Assembly: GCA_024637215.1 (NCBI GenBank)
Contig: JAGXFM010000025.1
Coordinates: 1 to 35,200 of the forward strand
From: Sulfuricurvum sp.
GTDB taxonomy: Bacteria; Campylobacterota; Campylobacteria; Campylobacterales; Sulfurimonadaceae
Direction: 5' to 3'
DNA: 35,200 nucleotides
Below, piece after piece: positions 1 to 8,804 of the stretch. The notes below the pieces were generated by a model. It was not told where the DNA came from and did not search any database. It saw only the letters and a program-made list of their open reading frames with translations. The number at the start of each line of letters is the position of its first letter. The stretch's first letter is position 1. Both the position numbers and the translations under genes were made by a program.

Positions 1-1
1 G

Positions 2-1048
2 AGTATCGTCGTTATTGTGTTTGTATCCGTACTAAACATTTTCTTCGGTCGAGAGGTTTTGAATCCGCTTGAGGGGTTACGCAGCCGTATCGGTGCGCTG
101 GTAAGCGGGGATAAAGATTTAACGAAACGTCTTGAAGTGGTTAAAAAAGATGAGTTTGCCGATGCGGCACTTGCCGTCAATAATTTCGTTTCAATGGTGC
201 AAGAGACGGTGAATGAAGTAAAAGATCTCGGAAAACAAAATGCGATGATCGCTACGACGATTACTGAAGCGACACGAACCATCTCTAACGGTGTGGAGCA
301 AGAGAGACAAATAGTCGAGGCGACAACACAAAAAAGCCATTCGATTAAAGAGATACTCTCCGGTGCCATCGCAATCTCGGAACAAACACAGCGCAATGTC
401 GCCAATGCTAACGGAGAATTAGTAACGGCGAAAGATGCTTTGTATCGACTTGTCGGTGAGGTCGATGGGTATATTGAAACAGAACATGAGATGTCAACAC
501 AGCTTATTGCACTGCGTAATGATGCCGACCAAGTGAAAAACGTATTGGGAGTTATCAAAGATATTGCCGATCAAACGAATCTTTTAGCCCTTAATGCCGC
601 TATTGAAGCGGCACGTGCCGGAGAACACGGGCGCGGATTTGCCGTTGTTGCCGATGAGGTACGAAAATTGGCGGAACGAACCCAGAAGAGTTTGACCGAG
701 ATTGAAATCAGTGTCGGAACGATTGTGCAATCGATTAACGATGTGAGCGATAAAATGGGTGAGAACGCCAAAAATATGAACGAACTGACCGTTATTTCGA
801 AAGAAGTAGAGGAAAAAATATCAGCCACCTCTTCGGAAATGGAGCGCTCGGTAAGTGTTGCGGAACGCTCTTATAACGATTCGGTTGAAGTTGTGGGTCA
901 TATTGAGTGGATTATAGAGAAGATTTCACAAATCAATGTTGTTTCGGAAGCGAATAAGAAAAGTGTTGAACAGATTGAGAACGATTCTAATCAACTGATG
1001 TTGGTAGCACAATCACTTTCTGCGCGCATTAATGAGTTTAAGAGCTAA
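2..1048 (+). CDS. Methyl-accepting chemotaxis protein, 3' part (5' truncated by window edge)
   Basis: This is the cytoplasmic signalling part of a chemoreceptor that would control CheA kinase activity through CheW. The frame is open from the first bases and begins inside a hydrophobic stretch, so the gene starts upstream; the GTG at 17 is not a real start. After the membrane segment comes a HAMP-like region (about bp 60-210), then a long coiled coil. The highly conserved MCP hairpin tip is at about bp 551-691, with [20 protein letters not shown] and [18 protein letters not shown]. The C-terminus ends in NEFKS and has no CheR/CheB-tethering pentapeptide. The sensory domain lies outside the window, so the ligand is unknown. 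The 3' end overlaps the convergent cupin gene by 11 bp. Confidence 0.93.
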   Translation, partial: SIVVIVFVSVLNIFFGREVLNPLEGLRSRIGALVSGDKDLTKRLEVVKKDEFADAALAVNNFVSMVQETVNEVKDLGKQNAMIATTITEATRTISNGVEQERQIVEATTQKSHSIKEILSGAIAISEQTQRNVANANGELVTAKDALYRLVGEVDGYIETEHEMSTQLIALRNDADQVKNVLGVIKDIADQTNLLALNAAIEAARAGEHGRGFAVVADEVRKLAERTQKSLTEIEISVGTIVQSINDVSDKMGENAKNMNELTVISKEVEEKISATSSEMERSVSVAERSYNDSVEVVGHIEWIIEKISQINVVSEANKKSVEQIENDSNQLMLVAQSLSARINEFKS

Positions 1049-1346
1049 AAACTCCTAGCCATAGGGCATCTTTGGACGTTGAAAGTACTCGATGGGGAGT
1101 GTGACGCGGGATAAAGCAATAATCTCCGGCTTGGAGATTCACCTTAACATCCTTTAGCTCCATTCTCGCTTCTCCAGCTAAAAGAATCACCCATTCATTT
1201 TCTTCTTGATTGTAAAGTTCTCCGGGTGTTTTAAGCCATGATCGAATGGATTCGATTTTCAGTGAATTGTTTTGAAAGAGGGTCGTAAAGATTTCCCTGT
1301 TTTCATCTGGCTCTAGGGCGTTGTAAAGATTGTTTATAGGTATCAA
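1038..1346 (-). CDS. Small single-domain cupin protein
   Basis: A 102-residue protein with one cupin beta-barrel. The first cupin motif is seen around [13 protein letters not shown] (about residues 49-61) and the second around [14 protein letters not shown] (about 74-87). The histidines of the second motif are kept, while the first motif has Glu/Asn where many cupins have His, so metal binding is possible but not assured. The start is TTG at 1346; an AGGAG lies 6 nt upstream of it on the minus strand, and no ATG is nearby. It is convergent with the chemoreceptor gene and divergent from aroK across 62 bp. Small cupins of this kind bind sugars, amino acids or metals; nothing here fixes the substrate. 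Confidence 0.82.
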   Translation of the reverse strand: MIPINNLYNALEPDENREIFTTLFQNNSLKIESIRSWLKTPGELYNQEENEWVILLAGEARMELKDVKVNLQAGDYCFIPRHTPHRVLSTSKDALWLGVFSS

Positions 1347-1408
1347 GAAGCACTCCTAAGTTAACGCATGATATGATTGCATGATTATAAACTAACAGTA
1401 GAGAATTT

Positions 1409-1915
1409 ATGAAAAATATTGTTCTAATCGGTTTTATGGGAGTCGGTAAAGGCTCCGTTGCGCGTGAAATAGTAAAGCAGTCTGATTTGGTTGCTTTGGA
1501 TACTGACGATATTATCGAAAGTATGGAGAACCGTCGCATTAAAAAAATCTTTGCCGAAGAGGGGGAAGAATATTTCCGTTCCCTCGAGCGTAAAGTGGCG
1601 CAGTGGCTTCAAAAAGAGGTGCGGGGAACGCTGATCTCTACGGGGGGCGGATTTTTTAAAGTGCCGAATCTAAAAAAAATCGGGACGGTAGTCTATTTGT
1701 CGGCACCGTTTGAGACGATTCACAGCCGTATCCTTGAGCACCCCGATGCGGAGAAAAAATTGCGTAAACGTCCTCTGTTTCAAGATGTCGATAAAGCGAT
1801 CAAACTGTATGATGATCGCTCAGCTCTTTATAAAAAAGTGGCAGATATTATCATTGATGTGAGTAACAAAGAGATATCAGAGATTGCTAAAGAGATTTTA
1901 AAAAAGGTGAAATAA
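1409..1915 (+). CDS. aroK: Shikimate kinase
   Basis: Phosphorylates shikimate to shikimate-3-phosphate with ATP, the fifth step of the chorismate pathway, in the cytoplasm. At 168 residues it has the normal family length. The visible motifs are the P-loop GFMGVGKGS (8-16), the shikimate-binding DTDD (31-34) and FR (56-57), STGGG (77-81), the lid arginine in RKRPL (119-123) and DDRSALY (135-141) carrying the late arginine. The P-loop is unusual: the lysine is followed by Gly-Ser instead of Ser/Thr directly, giving a GKGS as in adenylate kinases. It leads a run with the thioredoxin-like gene (1 bp gap) and hisD, so it is probably co-transcribed with them. Confidence 0.93.
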   Translation: MKNIVLIGFMGVGKGSVAREIVKQSDLVALDTDDIIESMENRRIKKIFAEEGEEYFRSLERKVAQWLQKEVRGTLISTGGGFFKVPNLKKIGTVVYLSAPFETIHSRILEHPDAEKKLRKRPLFQDVDKAIKLYDDRSALYKKVADIIIDVSNKEISEIAKEILKKVK

Positions 1916-1916
1916 A

Positions 1917-2330
1917 ATGATGAAAATTATTTTTATTATGATGTTTGCAGCTCTTTCACTATTCGGAGCCGGTATTAAGTGGGAAAAAGATATTGCGGTA
2001 GCCGTTGAAAAAGCTTCTAAAGAACAAAAACCTTTAATGGTATTGGTGACGAAGAACGGATGTAAATGGTGTGATATTTTAAAACAAGGTACTCTCAAAA
2101 ACCCAAAAGTTGTTGCGATATTGAACCGTGATTTTGTTTCTTATGAAGGGGTTGTAGATGAGGGTACGGTTCCCCCCTCATTAATGACACAAGGGACTCC
2201 TGCAACATGGTTTATAAAAGATAAATCACCGATGTTTGAACCGATAATGGGTGCGGTAGAGGGTGAAGATTTTCTAAAAGCGCTCGATATCGTTAAACAA
2301 GAGTACAAAAAAAGTGCGACGAAAAAGTAA
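1917..2330 (+). CDS. Periplasmic thioredoxin-fold protein (CKWC)
   Basis: A 137-residue thioredoxin-like protein. The first 18 or so residues form a signal peptide (MMKIIFIMMFAALSLFGAG), so the product is probably exported. The redox motif is Cys49-Lys-Trp-Cys52, preceded by KNG, and the cis-proline loop is visible in GTPATWF. The KNGCKWCD context resembles the Thioredoxin_7/SoxW-like families rather than classical TrxA (WCGPC). The role is probably thiol reduction or disulfide handling in the periplasm; the partner is not known. The ATG starts one base after the aroK stop, and a second in-frame ATG follows at 1920. No link to the flanking amino-acid biosynthesis genes is apparent beyond shared transcription. 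Confidence 0.82.
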   Translation: MMKIIFIMMFAALSLFGAGIKWEKDIAVAVEKASKEQKPLMVLVTKNGCKWCDILKQGTLKNPKVVAILNRDFVSYEGVVDEGTVPPSLMTQGTPATWFIKDKSPMFEPIMGAVEGEDFLKALDIVKQEYKKSATKK

Positions 2331-2342
2331 AAAGGATAATCA

Positions 2343-3635
2343 ATGACCCTTATTCATACCAATGAACCCAATTTCACTACCGTTTTTAGCGAACTGCTAG
2401 GACGGGGAAAGATGGATATGGAGCACGTCTCTTCGATTGTTAAGGGAATTATCGATGAGATCCGATCCCAGGACGATGACGCATTGATGACGCACATTGC
2501 TAAATTTGATCGATGGAGCCCTTCATGTGGTGCTGACTTGCGTATTGATACGGCGGATATGAAACGAGCGTATGAGGCATTAGACCCTACGCTGAAAGCC
2601 TCTTTGCATTTAGCGTATGACCGTATTCGCGCTTATCATGAGAAACAGCTTCCGAAGAGCTGGTTTGATACCGAAGCTAACGGGACAATTTTAGGACAGA
2701 AAGTGACTCCGGTTGATCGTGCCGGGCTTTATATCCCCGGAGGAAAAGCAGCGTACCCGAGTTCATTACTGATGAACGTTATCCCGGCACAAGTTGCAGG
2801 GGTGGCGCATATCGTAGTAACGACTCCGACTCCCGATAATGAACCCAATGAACTTTTATTGGCGGCATGCCACTTGTGCGGTGTGAGCGAAGTATTTAAA
2901 GTAGGCGGCGCCAGTGCGATTGCGGCGATGGCGTACGGTACGGCCACTATTCCCAAAGTGGATGTCATCACAGGTCCGGGAAATATTTTTGTGGCTACTG
3001 CGAAAAAAATGGTATTCGGAGAGGTCAATATCGATATGATCGCAGGGCCGAGTGAGATAGGTGTATTAGCGGATGATTCGGCAAACCCTGTCCATATCGC
3101 CATCGATCTGCTTTCACAAGCGGAACATGATGAGATGGCGAGTTCTATTTTGATCACCCCCTCAGAGAAATTCGCTAAAGCCTGTGCAATTGAAGTAGAA
3201 AATTGGTTGAAAAAACTTCCTCGTGAAGAGATTGCTCGTAAATCGATTGAGGAACGTGCTGCGATTATCGTCAGTGAGTCGATGGAAGAGGCGATAGCTT
3301 TGATGAACGAAATTGCCCCTGAGCACCTTGAAGTAGCAACGGATAACCCATTTGCCCTTTTGCCGTCGATTAAACACGCCGGAGCGATTTTTTTAGGTCA
3401 TTATACGCCGGAGGCAATAGGTGATTATGTGGCGGGGCCGAATCATACTCTCCCTACCGGTGGGACGGCAAAGTTTTATTCACCTCTTGGGGTTGAGAAC
3501 TTTATGAAAAAATCCTCAATTATCTCTTTTTCACGCCAAGCGATCAATGAAATCGGCGAAGCGTGTGCTCTTATTGCACATACTGAAGGGCTTGGTGCCC
3601 ATGAAGCATCGGTTCGCTGCCGACTCGATAAATAA
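2343..3635 (+). CDS. hisD: Histidinol dehydrogenase
   Basis: Catalyses the last two steps of histidine synthesis, oxidising L-histidinol to L-histidine with two NAD+ and a zinc ion. The length of 430 residues is normal. Family landmarks are GLYIPGGKAAYPSSLLMN (128-145), ITGPGNIFVATAKK (209-222), AGPSEIGVLAD (234-244) and PEHLEVATD (326-334, with the catalytic Glu-His). The zinc ligands are Gln259 and His262 in SQAEHDE, Asp361 in GDYVAGPNHTLPTGG, and His420 in GAHEASVR. An AAGGAT Shine-Dalgarno sits 5 nt before the ATG. It follows the thioredoxin-like gene by 12 bp and is not in a his operon here, which is common in Campylobacterota. Confidence 0.97.
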   Translation: MTLIHTNEPNFTTVFSELLGRGKMDMEHVSSIVKGIIDEIRSQDDDALMTHIAKFDRWSPSCGADLRIDTADMKRAYEALDPTLKASLHLAYDRIRAYHEKQLPKSWFDTEANGTILGQKVTPVDRAGLYIPGGKAAYPSSLLMNVIPAQVAGVAHIVVTTPTPDNEPNELLLAACHLCGVSEVFKVGGASAIAAMAYGTATIPKVDVITGPGNIFVATAKKMVFGEVNIDMIAGPSEIGVLADDSANPVHIAIDLLSQAEHDEMASSILITPSEKFAKACAIEVENWLKKLPREEIARKSIEERAAIIVSESMEEAIALMNEIAPEHLEVATDNPFALLPSIKHAGAIFLGHYTPEAIGDYVAGPNHTLPTGGTAKFYSPLGVENFMKKSSIISFSRQAINEIGEACALIAHTEGLGAHEASVRCRLDK

Positions 3636-3653
3636 ACCTTTCTTATTCTTTCA

Positions 3654-3670
3654 TTTCCCTGCGAGGGAAA
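3654..3670 (+). terminator. Hairpin after hisD (possible weak terminator)
   Basis: TTTCCCT pairs perfectly with AGGGAAA around a GCG loop, 18 bp after the hisD stop. No clear T-run follows on either strand, so this is a hairpin of uncertain function and not a textbook intrinsic terminator. Confidence 0.35.
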
Positions 3671-3766
3671 AATTTCCAAACGGTTACATATCAAAAAGTT
3701 ATAGCAAAAATGGGTTTCCTTTTAGTTTCGGTTAAACCTAATTTAGCTACTATCAACCCAGCAGAA

Positions 3767-3795
3767 ATGCCGTCAAATGCCTGTAATCACGGCAT
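3767..3795. repeat. Inverted repeat upstream of the molybdoenzyme operon
   Basis: ATGCCGT (3767-3773) and ACGGCAT (3789-3795) form a perfect 7-bp inverted repeat with a 15-nt spacer. It sits in the 229-bp gap between hisD and the ferredoxin subunit, about 70 bp before that gene's ATG. It could be an operator or a leader hairpin. Confidence 0.35.
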
Positions 3796-3807
3796 CAAAT
3801 AAAGATT

Positions 3808-3846
3808 ATTCATGTTACTTATGACATGAATGGCATTCACGTGAAT
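3808..3846. promoter_or_regulatory. Double palindrome, candidate operator of the molybdoenzyme operon
   Basis: Two adjacent dyads share one half-site. ATTCATGT (3808-3815) and ACATGAAT (3824-3831) are separated by 8 nt; after GGC comes the perfect 12-bp palindrome ATTCACGTGAAT (3835-3846). The half-site ATTCAYGT therefore occurs four times in 39 bp. The block ends 7 nt before the Shine-Dalgarno AAGGAGA (3854-3860) of the ferredoxin gene. This placement and symmetry suit a dimeric regulator or a leader RNA structure. I do not recognise the motif as that of a known regulator. Confidence 0.5.
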
Positions 3847-3864
3847 CAGGAATAAGGAGAATAT

Positions 3865-4500
3865 ATGCAATTGGGTTTCTTGGTAGACCTTCGCCTTTGC
3901 ATGGGGTGTAAGGGCTGTGAGATCGCCTGTAAAGTGGAAAACGAAGTTCCGCTTAGTACATGGCGTCTACGTGTCAAATATGTTGATGTGGGAACATTCC
4001 CGGAGACGAAACGGACCTTTACACCGCTTCGTTGTAATCATTGTGCAAATGCACCATGTGAACGTATTTGTCCGGTAAGTGCATTGCACTATCTTGAGAA
4101 CGGTATCGTTAATATTGATAAAGAACGCTGTATCGGCTGTGCCGGTTGTGTTATGGCCTGTCCCTACGGTGCGATTTACATTGACCCACAAACCCAAACG
4201 GCGGATAAATGTACCTATTGTGCTCACCGCGTTGCGAGTGCGATGATGCCATCATGTGTTGTTGCGTGTCCGGTCGAAGCGAATATCTTTGGCGATTTGG
4301 ATGATCCGATGTCGAACATCAGTAAATATATCCAATCTCACCAAGGTAACGTCCAAGTTCGTAAACCGGAAAAAGGGACATTCCCTCATCATTATTACGT
4401 CGGTGGCGGTAATGTAACGTTGAATCCTCTCGCATCTTTCCGCGGTGAGGGACACAACCTCTTCAACAAACTTACTCATCTCCCAATAGGAGGGCACTAA
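3865..4500 (+). CDS. Four-cluster 4Fe-4S ferredoxin subunit of a CISM molybdoenzyme (PsrB/TtrB/NrfC type)
   Basis: The electron-transfer subunit that links the catalytic molybdoenzyme and the membrane anchor encoded downstream. It has 211 residues and 16 cysteines in four ferredoxin-type groups: C12/15/18/22, C57/60/65/69, C89/92/95/99 and C116/119/131/135. This is the pattern of PsrB, DmsB and NrfC proteins and predicts four [4Fe-4S] clusters. There is no signal peptide, so if the complex is periplasmic it must travel with the Tat signal of the catalytic subunit. Shine-Dalgarno AAGGAGA sits 4 nt before the ATG. The gene overlaps the next by one base (TAATG). The order B-C-A is the same as in ttrBCA operons, although the proteins are not clearly tetrathionate reductase subunits. 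Confidence 0.93.
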   Translation: MQLGFLVDLRLCMGCKGCEIACKVENEVPLSTWRLRVKYVDVGTFPETKRTFTPLRCNHCANAPCERICPVSALHYLENGIVNIDKERCIGCAGCVMACPYGAIYIDPQTQTADKCTYCAHRVASAMMPSCVVACPVEANIFGDLDDPMSNISKYIQSHQGNVQVRKPEKGTFPHHYYVGGGNVTLNPLASFRGEGHNLFNKLTHLPIGGH

Positions 4501-5399
4501 TGGTACACGAAACAATAGCGGCAACCAATGCGGTTGTAACTCTTGACGTTGCTCTTCCGGGAATCGTATGGGGTTGGATTATTACGATGAATATGTGGGC
4601 AAAAAGTATCGGTACCGGTATTATTTTCCTCGGCTTTTTCTTATTGAAAAAATACCCTGAGCAAACCGGATTTATCCGTTTTCCGATTGTAGCGATTTCG
4701 ATTGTCTTTATCCATATTTTCTTATTTTTTACAGTCATCGATTTGCATCAAATGTTCCGTTTCTGGCACATTTTCTTCTATCCTCATTTGACATCGGCGA
4801 TTACGATCGGTGCGTGGATGGCGACAGGTTTCGTAGGATTGCTGTTTGGTATGGCGTACGCGATCTATATGAAAAAAGATGAAGCACTGTATGACAAACT
4901 TCTCGGGTGGACCGTACTTCTTGCCGTTCCGGTTACATTGTATACCGCAGGGCTTATGGCACAATCGACGGCACGTGAATTGTGGCAAATGCCGACAGAA
5001 TCAGCACAAATGATTTTAGCCGCGTTATTAGCCGGTACTTCTGCCATGATTTTGCTAGGGGGAAATAAATTCTCAGATCTCATCAAAAGAGATCTTGCGA
5101 TTATTTTGGGCCTGAGTGCGGCGGCAGCGTTTATCCTTTATATGGCGGAGTTGATCTTTGGGTCAATGAAAGCTGAAGAAGTGGCGGCAGTGTTGCATTA
5201 TGTCAAAGGCGGCGAGTACACCGTTATGTTCTGGATCGGTCAGGTTATGGCATTCATCGTTCCGATGATTTTTGTATGCTTGAGCATTAAAAACCAATCG
5301 TATTATTTACTGAAAATTGCTGCAGTAACAGCATTGATCGGTTTGTGGGTAACTAAACATGTATGGTTAGTTATTCCTCAACTGTTACCAATGAGCTAA
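4500..5399 (+). CDS. NrfD/PsrC-type membrane subunit of the molybdoenzyme
   Basis: A 299-residue integral membrane protein expected to anchor the complex and exchange electrons with menaquinone. I count eight hydrophobic segments at roughly residues 28-50, 60-80, 98-122, 134-153, 168-187, 197-219, 240-262 and 267-289, as in PsrC. No heme-ligand pattern is obvious, which fits NrfD-type subunits. Translation starts at ATG 4500, sharing the last base of the preceding TAA, with AGGAGG just upstream. The catalytic subunit starts 12 bp downstream. Direction of electron flow (reductase or dehydrogenase) cannot be told from the sequence. Confidence 0.9.
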   Translation: MVHETIAATNAVVTLDVALPGIVWGWIITMNMWAKSIGTGIIFLGFFLLKKYPEQTGFIRFPIVAISIVFIHIFLFFTVIDLHQMFRFWHIFFYPHLTSAITIGAWMATGFVGLLFGMAYAIYMKKDEALYDKLLGWTVLLAVPVTLYTAGLMAQSTARELWQMPTESAQMILAALLAGTSAMILLGGNKFSDLIKRDLAIILGLSAAAAFILYMAELIFGSMKAEEVAAVLHYVKGGEYTVMFWIGQVMAFIVPMIFVCLSIKNQSYYLLKIAAVTALIGLWVTKHVWLVIPQLLPMS

Positions 5400-5411
5400 A
5401 GAGGATTAATT

Positions 5412-8400
5412 ATGATGTATTTAGAAAGTAGAAGAACATTTTTAAAAGGGACCGCGCTCACCGTAGCGGGTGCCGCTATCGCAAAGGGAGTATTTTCAAC
5501 AGATGCTGCCGCTGAATCAGTCAAAGCGAGCAAATTTACCAATACACCCGATAGCCTCTCATTCTATCCTCCTCAAGATCAGTGGAACAGTTTCCAAGAG
5601 CTAGACGGTGTAGACTGGAAGCGCGGCGGTATTGATCGTCACGGGGTACAAAGTGAAGAGAATCCTGAGGGTATCTATGTCAATGACTATATGATCGTTC
5701 CGACGGCATGTTCGAACTGTGAAGCCTCATGTGGTTTGACGGCGTGGATCGATAAAAAGACCTTTACCGTTAAAAAATACATGGGTAATCCTCTTCATCC
5801 TGCATCACGCGGTCGTAACTGTGCGAAAGGGTATGCGGTTCAATCGCAAATGTACGATCCGGATCGTATCCCATTCCCACTCAAACGTGCTCCGGGTTCA
5901 AAACGGGGTGAGGGTAAATGGATCCGTACGACGTGGGATGAGGCGATGTCTACCATCGGTAAAAAAATGGCCGATACCATCCGTAAAGGTGATGACCTTT
6001 CTAAGAAGTCAGTGATGTATCATGTCGGTCGCCCGAACGAGAATGGTTTTGTTCCTCAAATCTGGGAAACATTGGGTCTTGATTCGTACAATTCGCATAC
6101 CAACATCTGTTCGTCAAACGGGCGTACTCCGACGATTTGGACAGCAAATGATGACCGTACTAGTCCAGACTGGGCAAATGCTAAGCTCATTTTCTTAAAC
6201 TCTTCGCATGCCGCGGATGCGGGACACTACTTTCAACAATCGGCAAGTTTTATCGCAGACGCTCGTAAAAAAGGGGCTAAGCTTGTCGTTATGGACCCTC
6301 GTATGTCAAACTCTGCGGGGATGTCCGATCTTTGGATTGCGGCATGGCCGGGGACAGAAGCGGCAATTTACCTCTATTTGGCCAACCGTATTCTCAGTGA
6401 AAATATGACGGACAAAAAGTTTGTGAAAAAATGGTTCAACTGGGAAACCTTGATGAACGATTCTGAACATTTGAATTTTATGTTCGAAAAAGGGCAAATA
6501 AACAAACTCCCGGTAGACCGTAGCTTTGAGAGCTATATGGAACTCCTAAAAGATATGTATGCCCCTTATACGCTTGATTATGCGGTCAAAGAGACCCATG
6601 TTCCGGCGTATAAACTCGAAAAATTGTATGAAATGTTTATTTGGGCAGGCGATGCAATCTCTACCTATATCTGGCGTGCAGCGGCTGCGGGTAACCGTGG
6701 TGCATGGATGGGCGGACGTGCGGCCTATTTCTGTATCGGTCTTCGCGGAGCTATCGGAACAGAGGGGGGAACATTCTTCCACCACTGGCATGTTATCTCC
6801 GTTTCGGGTAAAGGGGGAAGCTCAACCGTCGGTCAAGGGATCGCCGGTGCCGATGTACCGAAAGTAAAAGTATGGAACGAGCTTACATGGCCACCGGAGT
6901 GGCCGTTATCAACGTATGAACTCTCCTATTTACTACCGCATCTTTTAAGTGATAAAGAGTGGCAGAAAAAATGGAATGATAGAGGATTAAACGTACCGAG
7001 TAAACTCGCGGTTTGGATTCCGCGTATGTATAATCCGGTATGGATCAATCCGGATGGATTCCGTTGGCTGGAAGTGTTGAAAAACGAAGAGATCATGGAA
7101 CTCACTATGAATCTCTCTCCGGTGTGGTCAGAGACCAATTGGTACATGGACTACGTTCTCCCTGTTGGACTAGCGGGTGAGCGACATGACCAACACTCAG
7201 AAGCAACAATGCCGGCACGTTGGACAAGCTTCCGTCAACCGGTATTGCGTGTAGCGTTGGAAAAATCGGGTTGGAAAGCGAAAAATCCTGCCCGTGCAAC
7301 TCTTGAAGCTCATATCAAAGCCGGTTTGGGTGAAGTATGGGAAGAGAATGAGTTCTGGTTTGATTTGTGTGTTAATTACATTGATGCGGACGGGTCTCTC
7401 GGTATCAAGAAAATGTGGGAATCCAAACGTCATCCGGGTAAACCGGTTACCATCGCAGAGTGGTACGATGCGGCGTTTGGTGATAACTTGCCGAAGCTCA
7501 AAGAGACGGCAACCAATGATCCACGTTACATGAACGAAGAGTTTCCGGTTTATTCGTATCTTCGTGATTACGGTGTGTGGATGGAAGAGGATAAAATCTT
7601 TAATGCACAAGAGCGTGAACTCAAATTTGAAGAGGGCGAAGTTATTTCTCATGGACATAAGTTTGCTGCTTCAACGATGAGTATCGGTGCAGGCGGTGTT
7701 ATTTCTGCACAAGATCATCACGGTAAAGAGAAAAAAATCGGTATTGAAATCGACGGTAAGAAAATGGAAGGATTTGCAACTCTAACTAAAAAGTTAGAGT
7801 TCTATACTCAGTGGGCTACCGATTGGCATTGGAGAGAGTATGCTATGCCGTTTTATCCGCGTAATGATGAGGAGAAAAACCAATACATTCATTTGGTCTC
7901 TCACGTCAACCATAAATACATGACGGAAGAGAATGCATTTGCGCTCAATACGGTATTCCGTTTGCCGTACAACATTCACACCCGTTCGGCGAACTCGAAA
8001 CATCTCATGGAGATCAGCCAAAACCATGACCCGATCTGGATTTCGACTAAAGATGCACAGCGTCTCGGGTTCAAGCGTGGTGATGCGATCCGTGTTCGTA
8101 TCGTGGATACCGTTTCAGGACTTGAGGGAGGTCATTTTGTTGCGATGGCGGTTCCGACTGAGGGTGTACTTCCTGGAACACTCGCATGTTCGCACCATGG
8201 CGGACGCTGGAAACTGACCAATGCGGTTACGATCCCTAACGGGGTGAGTGATGGTAAAGTCGCACCGGGCGTAGCACCGCGTGATCTTAATAATAAAGAG
8301 TTCTTAGCAGAATCTCCGGCGAATGTCGGTAAAGCGGGCGGTCAAAGTATTATTGACGATTACGAAGGTACTACGGGGCTTAACAGTTTCGGTGTTCCGG

Positions 8401-8804
8401 TTGCCGAGATCCAAATGGACGGTAAAGTCGGTAAACTCAAATACGTCGAGGGGATCAAACCTTTCCATACAGAACGTTTTGCCGAATATAATCGTGACTC
8501 TGGCAATATTTGGTGGGATGGACTCTCCGGTTCATGGCAAAATGCCGTTGCGGCTCCACATCCTGACCCAGTTTCGGGTATGCACTGCTGGCATCATAAA
8601 GTTCTACTAGAGCCGGCACAAGCGGGTGATAAAATCGGAGATATTTTCGTAAACTACGACAATAACTTCAAAGTGTATCAAGCATGGAGAGATACATTGA
8701 CTCGTGGATTGGATTCCAATTCAACACTTCGACGTCCTCGTCACATCAAACGCCCATGGGTTAATCTTGATCCGTCGGTTTATGAAGTCAGTATCAAGTC
8801 ATAA
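5412..8804 (+). CDS. Tat-exported molybdopterin oxidoreductase catalytic subunit (DMSO reductase superfamily)
   Basis: A 1130-residue catalytic subunit carrying a bis-molybdopterin guanine dinucleotide cofactor and one [4Fe-4S] cluster. The N-terminus has an exact twin-arginine motif SRRTFLK (6-12), a hydrophobic stretch and an Ala-rich cleavage region, so it acts in the periplasm. The cluster cysteines are C100, C103, C107 and C137 (C-X2-C-X3-C-X29-C). C233 in SHTNICSSNGRT is a candidate molybdenum ligand. The late segment with WYMDYVLPVGLAGERHDQ is typical of the superfamily. It is much longer than PsrA/PhsA (about 760 residues) and somewhat longer than TtrA. The substrate is unresolved: sulfur species (polysulfide, tetrathionate, sulfite) are the best guesses in this kind of organism. 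Cytoplasmic SoeA is argued against by the Tat signal. Confidence 0.9.
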   Translation: MMYLESRRTFLKGTALTVAGAAIAKGVFSTDAAAESVKASKFTNTPDSLSFYPPQDQWNSFQELDGVDWKRGGIDRHGVQSEENPEGIYVNDYMIVPTACSNCEASCGLTAWIDKKTFTVKKYMGNPLHPASRGRNCAKGYAVQSQMYDPDRIPFPLKRAPGSKRGEGKWIRTTWDEAMSTIGKKMADTIRKGDDLSKKSVMYHVGRPNENGFVPQIWETLGLDSYNSHTNICSSNGRTPTIWTANDDRTSPDWANAKLIFLNSSHAADAGHYFQQSASFIADARKKGAKLVVMDPRMSNSAGMSDLWIAAWPGTEAAIYLYLANRILSENMTDKKFVKKWFNWETLMNDSEHLNFMFEKGQINKLPVDRSFESYMELLKDMYAPYTLDYAVKETHVPAYKLEKLYEMFIWAGDAISTYIWRAAAAGNRGAWMGGRAAYFCIGLRGAIGTEGGTFFHHWHVISVSGKGGSSTVGQGIAGADVPKVKVWNELTWPPEWPLSTYELSYLLPHLLSDKEWQKKWNDRGLNVPSKLAVWIPRMYNPVWINPDGFRWLEVLKNEEIMELTMNLSPVWSETNWYMDYVLPVGLAGERHDQHSEATMPARWTSFRQPVLRVALEKSGWKAKNPARATLEAHIKAGLGEVWEENEFWFDLCVNYIDADGSLGIKKMWESKRHPGKPVTIAEWYDAAFGDNLPKLKETATNDPRYMNEEFPVYSYLRDYGVWMEEDKIFNAQERELKFEEGEVISHGHKFAASTMSIGAGGVISAQDHHGKEKKIGIEIDGKKMEGFATLTKKLEFYTQWATDWHWREYAMPFYPRNDEEKNQYIHLVSHVNHKYMTEENAFALNTVFRLPYNIHTRSANSKHLMEISQNHDPIWISTKDAQRLGFKRGDAIRVRIVDTVSGLEGGHFVAMAVPTEGVLPGTLACSHHGGRWKLTNAVTIPNGVSDGKVAPGVAPRDLNNKEFLAESPANVGKAGGQSIIDDYEGTTGLNSFGVPVAEIQMDGKVGKLKYVEGIKPFHTERFAEYNRDSGNIWWDGLSGSWQNAVAAPHPDPVSGMHCWHHKVLLEPAQAGDKIGDIFVNYDNNFKVYQAWRDTLTRGLDSNSTLRRPRHIKRPWVNLDPSVYEVSIKS

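Noticed and set aside
3865-8804. Assignment as cytoplasmic sulfite dehydrogenase SoeABC
   Set aside because: The catalytic subunit has a clear Tat signal peptide and the membrane subunit is of NrfD/PsrC type, whereas SoeABC faces the cytoplasm with a DmsC-type anchor.
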